From Ferrovibrio sp041906005 (GTDB taxonomy: Bacteria; Pseudomonadota; Alphaproteobacteria; Ferrovibrionales; Ferrovibrionaceae), in the NCBI RefSeq assembly GCF_041906005.1, contig NZ_JAYRJY010000001.1, forward strand, positions 2,108,001 to 2,172,000: a DNA stretch of 64,000 bases, given 5' to 3'. A model generated the notes under the pieces. It was not told where the DNA came from and ran no database searches. It was given only the letters and a program-made list of their open reading frames with translations. A program made the position numbers and the translations under genes. Positions 33,573 to 42,517 of this stretch are shown here, in pieces; within the stretch, counting starts at the first letter, position 1; every line of letters begins with the position of its first letter.

Positions 33573-33941
33573 ATGGCACGTGTTAAGCGGGGCGTTACCG
33601 CCCATGCCCGCCACAAGAAGGTCCTGAAGCTCGCCAAGGGCTATCGTGGCCGCAATTCCACCGTCTTCCGCGTCGCGATCGAGAAGGTCGAAAAGGGACT
33701 GCAGTATGCGTTCCGCGACCGTCGCGCCAAGAAGCGCAATTTCCGTTCGCTGTGGATCCAGCGCATCAACGCTGCCGCCCGCGAGCAGGGTCTGACCTAC
33801 GGCCGATTTATCAACGGCCTCGCGCTCGCCGGCATCGAGGTTGACCGCAAGGTCCTCGCCGATCTCGCCGTGCACGAGCCCGAGGCGTTCAACGCCCTGG
33901 TGGCGCAGGCGAAAGCCGCCCTGCCCGCCACGGCGGCCTGA
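33573..33941 (+). CDS. rplT: 50S ribosomal protein L20
   Basis: bL20, 122 residues, an early-binding assembly protein of the large subunit that in many bacteria represses its own operon by binding the leader. Conserved parts are ARVKRGVTAHARHKKVLKLA, GYRGRNSTVFRVA, the RRAKKRNFRSLWIQRINAAA helix and the C-terminal RNA-binding domain. AAGGAG precedes ATG 33573. A terminator-like hairpin separates it from pheS. Confidence 0.97.
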   Translation: MARVKRGVTAHARHKKVLKLAKGYRGRNSTVFRVAIEKVEKGLQYAFRDRRAKKRNFRSLWIQRINAAAREQGLTYGRFINGLALAGIEVDRKVLADLAVHEPEAFNALVAQAKAALPATAA

Positions 33942-33983
33942 TCGGCCCGCGTTCGCCCAACTCAATTCAAGCGACCGTTTGCG

Positions 33984-34016
33984 AAGGGGGCCGTCATTGC
34001 GGCCCCCTTTGTTTTT
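33984..34016 (+). terminator. Terminator or attenuator between rplT and pheS
   Basis: AAGGGGGCCG (33984-33993), six-base loop, CGGCCCCCTT (34000-34009), then TGTTTTT. The 10-bp perfect stem, GC-rich with a T-run, separates the ribosomal genes from the tRNA synthetase genes 40 bp before pheS. No leader peptide rich in Phe was seen. Confidence 0.88.
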
Positions 34017-34055
34017 GTCCACGCTGTCGCTGATTCGCGCGTTGAAAGAGGAAGC

Positions 34056-35138
34056 ATGACCGAGATTGCCACGCTGGCAGCCGAGTCCGAAAAGGCCGTG
34101 GCTGCGGCCCAGACTCTGGAAGCCCTGGAAGAGGCCCGCCTTGCCGTGCTGGGCAAGAAGGGTTGGCTCAGCGCCGCGCTGAAAGACCTGGGCGGCCTGT
34201 CGCCTGACGAGCGCAAGGCGCGCGCCCAGATGCTCAACGAGGTGAAGGATCGCCTCGGCGGCGCCATCGAGGCGCGCAAGGGCGTGCTGGCCGACGCCGC
34301 GATCAATGCGCGGCTGGCGGCGGAAAAGCTCGACATGACGCTGCCGCTCAACGACAGCCACGAGCAGCAGGGCCGCATCCATCCGGTCAGCCAGGTGATC
34401 GACGAGATCACCGAGATCTTCGCCGCCATGGGTTTCTCGATTGCCGAAGGTCCGGATATCGAGGACGACTTCCACAATTTCACCGCGCTGAACATCCCGG
34501 CCGAGCATCCCGCCCGGCAGATGCAGGATACGTTCTATCTGCCCAAACGCGCCGATGGCGAGCAGATGGTCCTGCGCACCCATACCTCGCCGGTGCAGAT
34601 CCGCACCATGCGGTCGGGCCCGCCGCCCTATCGCATCGTCGTGCCGGGCCGCACGTATCGCAGCGACTACGACATGACGCACACGCCCATGTTCCATCAG
34701 ATCGAGGGCCTGGTGATTGATCGCAACATCCATATGGGTCATCTCAAGGGCGTGCTGGTCGAATTCTGCAAGGCCTTCTTTGAAACCGACAATGTGAAGA
34801 TGCGGTTCCGCCCCAGCTATTTTCCCTTCACCGAACCCTCGGCGGAAGTCGACATCAACTGCTCGCGCGAGGGCGGCGTGCTGCGTGTGGGCGAGGGCGA
34901 CGACTGGCTGGAAATTCTCGGCTCCGGCATGGTGCATCCGCGCGTGCTGCAGCATTGCGGCCTCGATCCTTCCGAATGGCAGGGCTTCGCCTGGGGCATG
35001 GGCATCGACCGCATCGCCATGCTGAAATACGGCATCCCCGATCTGCGCGCCTTCTTCGATGCCGATCTGCGCTGGCTGAAGCATTACGGCTTCGTGCCGC
35101 TTGATGTGCCCACTCTGGGCCAGGGGGTGGCGCGATGA
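34056..35138 (+). CDS. pheS: Phenylalanine--tRNA ligase alpha subunit
   Basis: Catalytic subunit of the alpha2beta2 class II synthetase charging tRNA-Phe. The 360 residues have an N-terminal coiled coil (to ~85), then class II motifs: RTYRSDYDMTHTPMFHQIEG (motif 2), FRPSYFPFTEPSAEVDI for Phe recognition, and GMGIDRIAMLKYGI (motif 3). GAGGAAG precedes ATG 34056. The stop overlaps the pheT start by four bases (ATGA), ensuring balanced subunits. Confidence 0.97.
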   Translation: MTEIATLAAESEKAVAAAQTLEALEEARLAVLGKKGWLSAALKDLGGLSPDERKARAQMLNEVKDRLGGAIEARKGVLADAAINARLAAEKLDMTLPLNDSHEQQGRIHPVSQVIDEITEIFAAMGFSIAEGPDIEDDFHNFTALNIPAEHPARQMQDTFYLPKRADGEQMVLRTHTSPVQIRTMRSGPPPYRIVVPGRTYRSDYDMTHTPMFHQIEGLVIDRNIHMGHLKGVLVEFCKAFFETDNVKMRFRPSYFPFTEPSAEVDINCSREGGVLRVGEGDDWLEILGSGMVHPRVLQHCGLDPSEWQGFAWGMGIDRIAMLKYGIPDLRAFFDADLRWLKHYGFVPLDVPTLGQGVAR

Positions 35139-37537
35139 AATTCACCCTCGCCTGGCTGAAAAGCCATCTCGACACCACCGCATCGCTGGACGAGATCGCC
35201 GCGAAGCTCACCGCCATCGGCCTGGAAGTCGAAGGCATCACCGATCCGGCCGCCGTTTTCGCCCCCTTCGTGGTGGCGGAAGTGAAGAAGGCCGAGCCGC
35301 ATCCCAATGCCGACAAGCTGCGGGTCTGCGAGGTCTTCACGGGCAAGGAGACCCTGCAGGTGGTCTGCGGCGCGCCGAACGCGCGCGCCGGCATGAAGGG
35401 CGTGTTCGCGCCGGTCGGCTCCACCGTGCCGGGCATCAACCTCACGCTCAAGGCGGCCACCATCCGCGGCGTCGCCTCCAATGGCATGCTCTGCTCCGAA
35501 CGCGAGATGGGCCTGACCGACGAGCATACCGGCATCATCGATCTGCCGGCCGATGCGCCCATTGGTGCGCCGTTCGCCGCCGTGATGGGCCTCGACGATC
35601 CGACCATCGAGATCAAGCTGACGCCCAATCGCGGCGACTGCCTCGGCGTGCGCGGCATCGCGCGCGACCTGGCCGCTGCCGGTCTGGGCAAACTGAAGCC
35701 GCTTGAGATCAAGCCGGTGCCGGGCCAGTTCAAGAGCCCGATCAATGTGCGCCGCCAGTTCACGCCGGAAAACGACCGCGCCTGCGCCATCTTCGCCGGC
35801 CGGCTGGTGAAGGGCGTGAAGAACGGCCCGTCGCCGCGCTGGCTGCAGCAGAGACTGAAGGCCATCGGGCTGCGCCCGATTTCAGCGCTGGTCGATATCA
35901 CCAATTTCTTCACCTACGATCTCGGCCGTCCGTTGCACGTTTTCGATGCCGCCAAGGTGAAGGGCGACATCCAGCCGCGCATGGCCAAAGCCGGCGAGAA
36001 GCTGCTCGCGCTGGATGGCCGCGAATACGTGCTGGACGAAACCATGTGCGTGATCGCTGACGACAATGGCCCCGAGGGCATCGGCGGCATCATGGGCGGC
36101 GAACATTCCGGCTGCTCGGAGAGCACCACGGATGTCTTTGTGGAATGCGCCTGGTTCGATCCGGTGCGCATCGCCACCACCGGCCGCAAGCTGGGCATCC
36201 ATTCCGATGCGCGCCATCGCTTCGAACGCACGGTCGACCCGGCCATGGTGCGGCCCGGCATCGAACTGGCGACGCAGATGATCCTCGAGCTGTGCGGCGG
36301 CACGCCGTCGGAGGTGGTGGTGGATGGCGCCGAGCCAGAATGGCGCCGCAGCCTCAGCCTGCGGCCGTCGCGGCTGCAGAACCTGGTTGGCTTCGATCTG
36401 CCGGTGGCCGAGCAGACGCGCATCCTCACGGCGCTCGGCTTCACTGTCACGCCGGCGGGCGACACGCTCTCCGTGGCGCCGCCCTCCTGGCGGCCGGATA
36501 TCGACGGCGAAGCGGATCTCGTGGAGGAGATCGCGCGCCTGCATGGCTTCGAGGCGATTCCCGCCGTGCCGCTGCCGGTGACGCGCGCCGTGCCGCAGCC
36601 GGCGGTGACGGCCGGCCAGCGCCGCGCCCGCATCGTCCGTCGCGCCCTGGCGGCACGCGGGCTCGTCGAGGCCGTCACATACTCGTTCATCAAGCGCGCC
36701 GAGGCCGAGGTGTTCGGCGGCGGCCAGCCCGAGCTGCTGCTGGTCAACCCGATCTCGGCCGACATGGATGCCATGCGGCCCTCCACGCTGCCCGGCCTGA
36801 TCGCGGCGGCGAAGCGCAACATGGATCGCGGCATGATGGATGTCGCCCTGTTCGAGCTGGGGCCGCAATATGCCTCGGCCGCGCAGGACGGCCAGGCTCT
36901 GGTCGCCGGCGGCATCCGTCGCGGCCAGACCGGGCCGCGTCACTGGCGCGAGAAGCCCCGCAATGTCGATGCCTATGATGCCAAGGCCGATGCCTTTGCC
37001 GCGCTGTCTGCCGCCGGCGTGGCGGTGGATGCGCTGATGGTGATGGACGGCGCGCCGGAGTATTACCATCCCGGCCGCTCGGGCACGCTGCGCCTGGGGC
37101 CCAAGACCGTGCTGGCCGCCTTCGGCGAGCTGCACCCGCGCACCCTGCAGGCCATGGACATCAAGGGGCCGCTGGTGGGCTTCGAGATCTATCTCGACCG
37201 CATCCCGGCCAGCCGCGCCAAGACCAAGGCCAAGCCCGCGCTCAAACTGTCCGAGCTGCAGGCGGTGGATCGCGATTTCGCCTTCATCGTCGATGCCACC
37301 GTGGCGGCCGATACGCTGCTCAAGGCGGTGCGCGGTTCCGACAAGGCGCTGATCGCGCGCGCCAGCGTGTTCGACGTCTTCGCCGGTGCGGGCATCCCCG
37401 AGGGCAAGAAGTCGCTGGCTGTCACCGTGCGGCTGGAACCGTCGCAGCAGACGCTCACCGACGCCGAGATCGAGGCGGTGGCGAAAAAGATCGTGGCTGC
37501 GGCCGAGAAGGCCTGCGGCGCGACGCTGCGCGCCTAG
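35135..37537 (+). CDS. pheT: Phenylalanine--tRNA ligase beta subunit
   Basis: Large subunit (800 residues) providing tRNA recognition and editing of Tyr-tRNA-Phe. From the N-terminus: the OB-fold tRNA-binding domain (~40-150), the B3/B4 editing domain (~210-385, with RHRFERTVDP), B5 (~400-470), a catalytic-like core without class II residues, and the C-terminal FDX-ACB domain (~705-800, LSELQAVDRDFAFIVD) that grips the anticodon. Translationally coupled to pheS. The next gene starts 12 bp later. Confidence 0.97.
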   Translation: MKFTLAWLKSHLDTTASLDEIAAKLTAIGLEVEGITDPAAVFAPFVVAEVKKAEPHPNADKLRVCEVFTGKETLQVVCGAPNARAGMKGVFAPVGSTVPGINLTLKAATIRGVASNGMLCSEREMGLTDEHTGIIDLPADAPIGAPFAAVMGLDDPTIEIKLTPNRGDCLGVRGIARDLAAAGLGKLKPLEIKPVPGQFKSPINVRRQFTPENDRACAIFAGRLVKGVKNGPSPRWLQQRLKAIGLRPISALVDITNFFTYDLGRPLHVFDAAKVKGDIQPRMAKAGEKLLALDGREYVLDETMCVIADDNGPEGIGGIMGGEHSGCSESTTDVFVECAWFDPVRIATTGRKLGIHSDARHRFERTVDPAMVRPGIELATQMILELCGGTPSEVVVDGAEPEWRRSLSLRPSRLQNLVGFDLPVAEQTRILTALGFTVTPAGDTLSVAPPSWRPDIDGEADLVEEIARLHGFEAIPAVPLPVTRAVPQPAVTAGQRRARIVRRALAARGLVEAVTYSFIKRAEAEVFGGGQPELLLVNPISADMDAMRPSTLPGLIAAAKRNMDRGMMDVALFELGPQYASAAQDGQALVAGGIRRGQTGPRHWREKPRNVDAYDAKADAFAALSAAGVAVDALMVMDGAPEYYHPGRSGTLRLGPKTVLAAFGELHPRTLQAMDIKGPLVGFEIYLDRIPASRAKTKAKPALKLSELQAVDRDFAFIVDATVAADTLLKAVRGSDKALIARASVFDVFAGAGIPEGKKSLAVTVRLEPSQQTLTDAEIEAVAKKIVAAAEKACGATLRA

Positions 37538-37548
37538 GCGTCGGAGCC

Positions 37549-39222
37549 ATGCTGGTCCTCGGCGTTCATTCCGGTTGGGCTGACGCCGGGGCAGCGGTCT
37601 TCGACGATTACGCCATGCTGGCCGCCGTGCCGCTGGCGCGGCTGACCGGCATGCCGCGCGATGGTGGCCGCCTGCCCATCGAGGCCATCGTCGAATGCCT
37701 CGATATCGCCGGCCTGCGCGCCGACGAGATCGGCGCGCTCTGCCTGTCGCAGGGCGTGTTCCCCGGCCGCTACTACAATCACCTGTCGCTGCCCCGCCGG
37801 CTGGGCCGCGGCCTGCGCCAATTGTTCGGCCGCGACACGCCGATCAGCCTGAGCGACGAGATGCGCCGCCACGGCCAGGCGGCATCCGCCCTGCTCAACC
37901 TGCCTGTGCTGCTCGACGATCTCGGGCTCAACCGCAACATCGCGGTGCATGTCTATCGCGATCATGCCGCCCAGTCCCTGCTGGCGCTGGCCGAGGCCGC
38001 ATGGGATCACGGCCTGGTCTACACCGCCGACGAGACGGGCTGCTGCGCCAGCGTGCTGAAATACGGCCGCCTCGCCGTGCTGTTCGACGACGAGACCGAT
38101 CTTGCCGCCGAGACGCTCACCCCCGGCCGCCTGCTCGGGCTGTGCGTCGATGCGCTTGGCCTGCCCGATGCCGTTTCGCTGTTTGCGCTGGCGGCCCATG
38201 GCGAGCCGATGCTGGGTCAGGCCATGCTGGCGCATCTGCGCGTCGACGATGACGGCCATATCCAGGCCGATTTCAGCGCCGAAGGCGGCGTGCAGCGCTG
38301 GCTGCGCCGCCTGGCGCAGGACCAGCCGCCGGCCCTGGTGGCATCCTCGCTGCATTTCGCCTTGTCCAGCCTGTTCGCGCAGGCGATTGCCGCGCTGATG
38401 CAGCGGCATGATCTGCGTCATCTGGCGCTGGGCGGCAGCCTGTTTGCCGACCCGCGCATGGTGCACATGATCGGCCAGGCTTTGCAGCCGGCGGGGCTGT
38501 CGTTATATCCGCGCGCCACCAACGCGGCGCTGCCGCTCGGCGGCGTGCTCGACCTGCTGCTGCAGCGTGACGGCATCGCGGACTGGCAGCACAGGCGCCA
38601 ACCGCTGGCGCAGGCCGCCTGGGGCCGCGATTACACCGCCGATATCGACCCGGTGCTGGGCAATGCCGGCTGCCGCCTGGTCAGCCACGATCCGGTGCGC
38701 GCTGCCGCGGCTTTGCTCAACGCCGGCAAGCTGGTCGCCTGTTACGACGGCCGGGCGCGCGGCGCCGATGGCGGCGCGGCGCGGCTGGTATTGTTCAGCG
38801 GCGGCAATCCCGGCGCCACGGCTTCGGCGAACCAGCGGCTGGAGCGGCCGGGCTGGCTGCCACCCGCCATCTATGTCGCCCGGGTCGGGCTCGGTCTGCT
38901 CTGTCCGGGCCTCGATATCGCCCAGGCGCAGGGCGGCATTGCCGCTTTGCCGGCACCACGCTGGCAGCAAAGCCTGCATGCCGCGCTGTTGCCTGATGGT
39001 CTGGTGGTGCCGGTGGCCGTCGACGCGCAGCAATCGCCTCTATTGGCCGATCTGCTGGCCGCCTATGCCAGTCTGAGCGAGTTGCCGGCTTTGCTCGGCC
39101 TGCCGATGCAGGTCGGCAACCTACCGCCCGCCGATGCGCCGGCCGAAGCGCTGCAACTGCTGCAGGATGGTCGCGTGGATTACATCGTCACCGACAATGC
39201 GGTGTGGGAGCGCGGAACCTAG
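37549..39222 (+). CDS. Degenerate carbamoyltransferase (NodU/TobZ-like) protein
   Basis: A 557-residue protein with the two-part layout of NodU/TobZ O-carbamoyltransferases, which use carbamoyl phosphate and ATP. Active relatives have an N-terminal HDSAAALL-like segment, EER near residue 35, paired HHxxH metal ligands and a C-terminal GPRALG motif. Here these read as HSGWADAGAAV, PLARLTGMPRD, VYRDHAAQSLL and RARGADGGAARLVL. LALGGSLFADPRM resembles the normal GG-GxxxN nucleotide loop with changes. The fold seems kept but catalysis doubtful. It lies 12 bp after pheT and its stop overlaps that of convergent galE. Confidence 0.7.
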   Translation: MLVLGVHSGWADAGAAVFDDYAMLAAVPLARLTGMPRDGGRLPIEAIVECLDIAGLRADEIGALCLSQGVFPGRYYNHLSLPRRLGRGLRQLFGRDTPISLSDEMRRHGQAASALLNLPVLLDDLGLNRNIAVHVYRDHAAQSLLALAEAAWDHGLVYTADETGCCASVLKYGRLAVLFDDETDLAAETLTPGRLLGLCVDALGLPDAVSLFALAAHGEPMLGQAMLAHLRVDDDGHIQADFSAEGGVQRWLRRLAQDQPPALVASSLHFALSSLFAQAIAALMQRHDLRHLALGGSLFADPRMVHMIGQALQPAGLSLYPRATNAALPLGGVLDLLLQRDGIADWQHRRQPLAQAAWGRDYTADIDPVLGNAGCRLVSHDPVRAAAALLNAGKLVACYDGRARGADGGAARLVLFSGGNPGATASANQRLERPGWLPPAIYVARVGLGLLCPGLDIAQAQGGIAALPAPRWQQSLHAALLPDGLVVPVAVDAQQSPLLADLLAAYASLSELPALLGLPMQVGNLPPADAPAEALQLLQDGRVDYIVTDNAVWERGT

Positions 39223-40205
39223 GCTACGGCGGCAGTCCGCGTCATCCATCGCCAGGCATCGGCGATCTGCATCTCCAGCGCGGCGCGCTGTGGCCGCCAG
39301 CCCAGCACCCGCTGCGCCTGGGTGGCATCGGCCACCAGAGCCGGCGGATCGCCCGCGCGACGGCCGCTTTCCTGCACGGTGATCCTGTGACCGGTCACGC
39401 GTTGCGCCGTCTCGATCACCTGCCGCACCGACCAGCCCTGTCCGGTGCCCAGATTGAGCCGCAGCGATGTGCGGCCCGCCAACAGGTGCCGTAGCGCCAG
39501 CACATGGGCCTCGGCCAGGTCGCTGACATGCACATAGTCGCGGATGCAGGTGCCATCCGGCGTATCGTAGTCGCTGCCATAGACCGTGATCTGCGCGCGC
39601 TTCCCCGCCGCGACCTGCAGCACCAGGGGGATCAGATGCGTCTCTGGTTCGTGCTGTTCGCCCAGCTCGCCATCGGGATCGGCACCGGCGGCGTTGAAGT
39701 AGCGCAGGGCGGCAAAGCGCGAACCATGGCGCGCGGCGAAATCGGCCAGCATGGTTTCTGCCGCCAGCTTGGTTTCGCCATAGGGATTGATCGGCCGCAA
39801 CGGGTGGTCTTCCGCAATGGGCGCCGTCTGCGGCGCGCCATACACCGCCGCCGTACTCGACATCACGCAGGATGCGATATCCGCCTGCTGCAATGCTTCC
39901 AGCAGGCAGCGCGTGCCCTCCACGTTCACGGCATGGAAGGCGGCCGGATCGCGCACGGACTCGCCGGCTTCGATGCGGGCGGCGAAATGCAGGGCCGCCA
40001 CCGGCCGATGCCGCGCCAACACATCGCGCAGCCGTGCGGCATCGCGGATATCGCCGCGCTCCAGCGGACCCCAGCGCACGGCCTTTTCGCAGCCGCCCGA
40101 CAGGTCATCATAGGTCACCGGCACAAAGCCCGCGCCATGCAGCGCCTTGCAGGCATGGCTGCCGACAAAACCGGCGCCGCCGGTGACAAGAACGGTATGC
40201 GTCAT
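39219..40205 (-). CDS. galE: UDP-glucose 4-epimerase
   Basis: NAD-dependent epimerase interconverting UDP-glucose and UDP-galactose, supplying surface polysaccharides. It has 328 residues with the Rossmann motif TGGAGFVGSHACKAL, HFAARIEAGESVRDP, catalytic Ser in SSTAAVYG, the YxxxK pair in NPYGETKLAAE, RYFNAAGADPDGELGE, and the sugar-binding DGTCIRDYVHVSDLAEAH. ATG 40205 follows GGGGGAA; an upstream in-frame start adds seven unconserved residues. Its stop overlaps the carbamoyltransferase-like stop head-on. Confidence 0.95.
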   Translation of the reverse strand: MTHTVLVTGGAGFVGSHACKALHGAGFVPVTYDDLSGGCEKAVRWGPLERGDIRDAARLRDVLARHRPVAALHFAARIEAGESVRDPAAFHAVNVEGTRCLLEALQQADIASCVMSSTAAVYGAPQTAPIAEDHPLRPINPYGETKLAAETMLADFAARHGSRFAALRYFNAAGADPDGELGEQHEPETHLIPLVLQVAAGKRAQITVYGSDYDTPDGTCIRDYVHVSDLAEAHVLALRHLLAGRTSLRLNLGTGQGWSVRQVIETAQRVTGHRITVQESGRRAGDPPALVADATQAQRVLGWRPQRAALEMQIADAWRWMTRTAAVA

Positions 40206-40290
40206 GAATTCCCCCGCGCGCAGCATAGGCAGCGGCGGCCGTCGTGCAATGCGCAGGGCTGTAATATGGCCTGTGGATATGGCTGTATTC

Positions 40291-40324
40291 TGTGGACTGT
40301 TTTATAGTCAACTTTTCATCCACA
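40291..40324 (+). promoter_or_regulatory. Inverted repeats upstream of the tartrate/malate dehydrogenase gene
   Basis: TGTGGA (40291-40296) and TCCACA (40319-40324) are inverted arms 22 bases apart; inside them GACT-N7-AGTC (40295-40309) is a second dyad over an AT-rich core. Another TGTGGA lies at 40272. Position 26 bp before the start suits an operator for a substrate-responsive regulator, but none is encoded next to it. Confidence 0.35.
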
Positions 40325-40349
40325 ACGAGAAACGGCCGGCAGGAACGCC

Positions 40350-41420
40350 ATGAAACAGAAACACAGGATTGCAGTGATTCCCGGCGATGGCATCGGCAAG
40401 GAAGTGGTGCCCGAGGGTTTACGCGTCATGGATGCGGCGGCGCGCCGCTTCGGCATCGATTTTGGTTTCGACTCCTTCGACTGGAGCTGCGACTACTATC
40501 TGAAACACGGCAAGATGATGCCGGACGACTGGAAACAGCGGATCGGCGGACATGACGCGATCTTCTTCGGCGCCGTGGGCTGGCCCGAGAAAGTGCCCGA
40601 CCATATTTCGCTCTGGGGTTCATTGATCCAGTGGCGTCGCGAATTTGACCAGTATGTGAACCTGCGCCCGGTGCGCCTGATGCCGGGCATTCCTTCGCCG
40701 CTGGCCAACCGCAAGGTTGGCGACATCGATTTCTACGTGGTGCGCGAGAATACCGAGGGCGAATATTCCTCCATCGGCGGCCGCATGTTTGGCGGCACCG
40801 AGCGCGAATTCGTCATCCAGGAAACCATCCTCACCCGCACCGGCACGGACCGCATCCTGAAATTCGCCTTCGATCTGGCGCAGAGCCGGCCGAAAAAACA
40901 CCTCACCTCGGCCACCAAGTCGAACGGCATCTCGATCACCATGCCCTACTGGGACGAACGCGTGGCCGAGATGGCAAAAGCCTATCCCGGCGTGCGGGTC
41001 GACAAGTTCCACATCGACATCCTCACCGCCCATTTCGTGCAGCATCCGGACTGGTTCGACGTGGTGGTGGGCTCGAACCTGTTCGGCGACATCCTGTCCG
41101 ATCTCGGCCCGGCCTGCACCGGCACCATCGGCATCGCGCCCTCGGCCAATCTGAATCCCGAACGCAACTTCCCCTCGCTGTTCGAACCCGTGCATGGCTC
41201 GGCGCCCGATATCGCGGGCAAGGGCATCGCCAATCCGGTGGGCCAGATCTGGTGCGGCGCCATGATGCTCGAGCATCTGGGCCACAGGGACGCGGCGGAT
41301 GCGGTGATGAAAGCCATCGAAGAGGTGCTCACCGCCGGGCCGCGCACACCCGACATGGGCGGTCAGGCCAATACGCAGGACGTGGGCAAGGCGATTGCCG
41401 AAGCCGTGGCGAAGGGGTGA
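40350..41420 (+). CDS. Tartrate dehydrogenase/D-malate dehydrogenase (isocitrate/isopropylmalate dehydrogenase family)
   Basis: Metal- and NAD-dependent beta-decarboxylating dehydrogenase (356 residues) acting on D-malate or tartrate, producing pyruvate or oxaloglycolate. It has the family motifs IPGDGIGKEVVPEGLRV and VVRENTEGEYSSIGG, metal ligands in SNLFGDILSDLG, and NAD-binding FEPVHGSAPDIAGKGIANP. The loop LRPVRLMPGIPSPL fits the tartrate/D-malate branch rather than LeuB or Icd. AGGAA precedes ATG 40350. Single gene; upstream dyads may be an operator. Confidence 0.9.
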   Translation: MKQKHRIAVIPGDGIGKEVVPEGLRVMDAAARRFGIDFGFDSFDWSCDYYLKHGKMMPDDWKQRIGGHDAIFFGAVGWPEKVPDHISLWGSLIQWRREFDQYVNLRPVRLMPGIPSPLANRKVGDIDFYVVRENTEGEYSSIGGRMFGGTEREFVIQETILTRTGTDRILKFAFDLAQSRPKKHLTSATKSNGISITMPYWDERVAEMAKAYPGVRVDKFHIDILTAHFVQHPDWFDVVVGSNLFGDILSDLGPACTGTIGIAPSANLNPERNFPSLFEPVHGSAPDIAGKGIANPVGQIWCGAMMLEHLGHRDAADAVMKAIEEVLTAGPRTPDMGGQANTQDVGKAIAEAVAKG

Positions 41421-41447
41421 CGGTCGCAATCGTCATTTCCTTTTCCA

Positions 41448-41521
41448 GCGGTATCATGATCCACGCCAAGTCCTGCATGCCGCCCTCTGGCGGTAACATG
41501 ATCCGCGCTGTTGGCTGCATG
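41448..41521 (+). repeat. Imperfect direct repeat (two 32-base units)
   Basis: Units at 41448-41479 and 41490-41521 match at 24 of 32 positions: both start GCGGTA-CATGATCC and end CTGCATG. Between and partly within them CCGCC-CTCT-GGCGG (41480-41493) can form a hairpin. They fill the gap after the dehydrogenase. Confidence 0.7.
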
Positions 41522-41573
41522 TCTTCCAAATCATGCAAATGACTTCTGCATTCCGGCGTCTGACAGAAAGTTC

Positions 41574-41587
41574 TTGATCTGCGTCAA
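41574..41587 (+). promoter_or_regulatory. FNR/FixK-type box upstream of the universal stress gene
   Basis: TTGATCTGCGTCAA fits the TTGAT-N4-(A/G)TCAA consensus of FNR/FixK/Anr regulators. If placed at -41.5, transcription would start near 41622, with a plausible -10 around TTATCG at 41609-41614, about 40 bases before the universal stress gene. Oxygen-limited induction is inferred. Confidence 0.7.
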
Positions 41588-41661
41588 CACCGCTTCCGCT
41601 CGGCAATGTTATCGGGATCCAGCATCGTCGATGACGGCGAAAAAAACGAGACAGGGAGCAG

Positions 41662-42501
41662 ATGATGGCTTTTCAGTTGCTGGTGCCGGTGATCACCTAT
41701 CAGGCCGGAAACACCGATGCGTTGATCGGAAACGTGGCCGGTATCGCGAAATATCTTGAGGCGGATATCCATGCGCTGGTCCACGTGCCGGATTTTCCGC
41801 CCGTGGCGAGTGCGCTCGGCAACATGCTGCTCGATGTGCCGTCGATGGTGCGCGATGTGAAGTCGGATTGCCGCGCGCGCGCAAAGACGCTGGTCGAGGC
41901 GATCGGTCAGGGGCTGGCGGGTCATCGCCTGCAACTCAGAACCACGGAGGTCATGTGTTTCCCGCCGGAGTTTGGCGATGTTGCCGCCGAACATGCGCGA
42001 TACCATGACCTGACGGTCGTGGATCTGAACACCAGCGAGTCGGCGCCCGGCGCCGCGGAGTCGATCATCTTCGGTTCGGGCAGGCCGGCGCTGCTGATTT
42101 CCGACAGGGTGCGCCGGATCAGTTTCGATCATGTCATGATTGCCTGGGACGGAACCCGCGCCGCCGCCCGCGCGGTCGCAGATGCCGGACTTTTCCTGCA
42201 GCGCGCCGCCAAGGTCACGGTCGCCACGGTGACCGAGGAAAAGCTGTTGCCGGAGGGTGAGCCGAATGCCCGCCTGATGGATTATTTTTCCCGCCGGGGT
42301 CTCGATGCGCAGGCCGTTACCATTGGCGGTGGCAGAGTGAACCCGGTTGCGCAGCTTCTTCAGGACAAGGCGAAGGAAATCGGCGCCGGCCTGATCGTCA
42401 TGGGCGGCTTCGGCCATTCCAGGATGCGCGACTTCGTCCTGGGCGGCGCCACGAACGGCATCCTGAAAGACCTGCAGGTTCCGGCCCTGCTGTCGCACTG
42501 A
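41662..42501 (+). CDS. Universal stress protein with two UspA domains
   Basis: Cytosolic stress protein (279 residues) made of two fused UspA folds. The first (~1-145) starts FQLLVPVITYQ and seems to lack the nucleotide loop; the second (~150-279) starts HVMIAWDGTRAAARAVADAG and ends with MGGFGHSRMRDFVLGGATNGI, close to the G-2x-G-9x-G ATP-binding pattern. Such tandem Usps are often induced by low oxygen in alphaproteobacteria, which agrees with the FNR/FixK-like box 75 bp upstream. GGGAGCAG precedes ATG 41662/41665. Confidence 0.9.
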   Translation: MMAFQLLVPVITYQAGNTDALIGNVAGIAKYLEADIHALVHVPDFPPVASALGNMLLDVPSMVRDVKSDCRARAKTLVEAIGQGLAGHRLQLRTTEVMCFPPEFGDVAAEHARYHDLTVVDLNTSESAPGAAESIIFGSGRPALLISDRVRRISFDHVMIAWDGTRAAARAVADAGLFLQRAAKVTVATVTEEKLLPEGEPNARLMDYFSRRGLDAQAVTIGGGRVNPVAQLLQDKAKEIGAGLIVMGGFGHSRMRDFVLGGATNGILKDLQVPALLSH

Positions 42502-42517
42502 TCGCGGGCGTGGGGCC

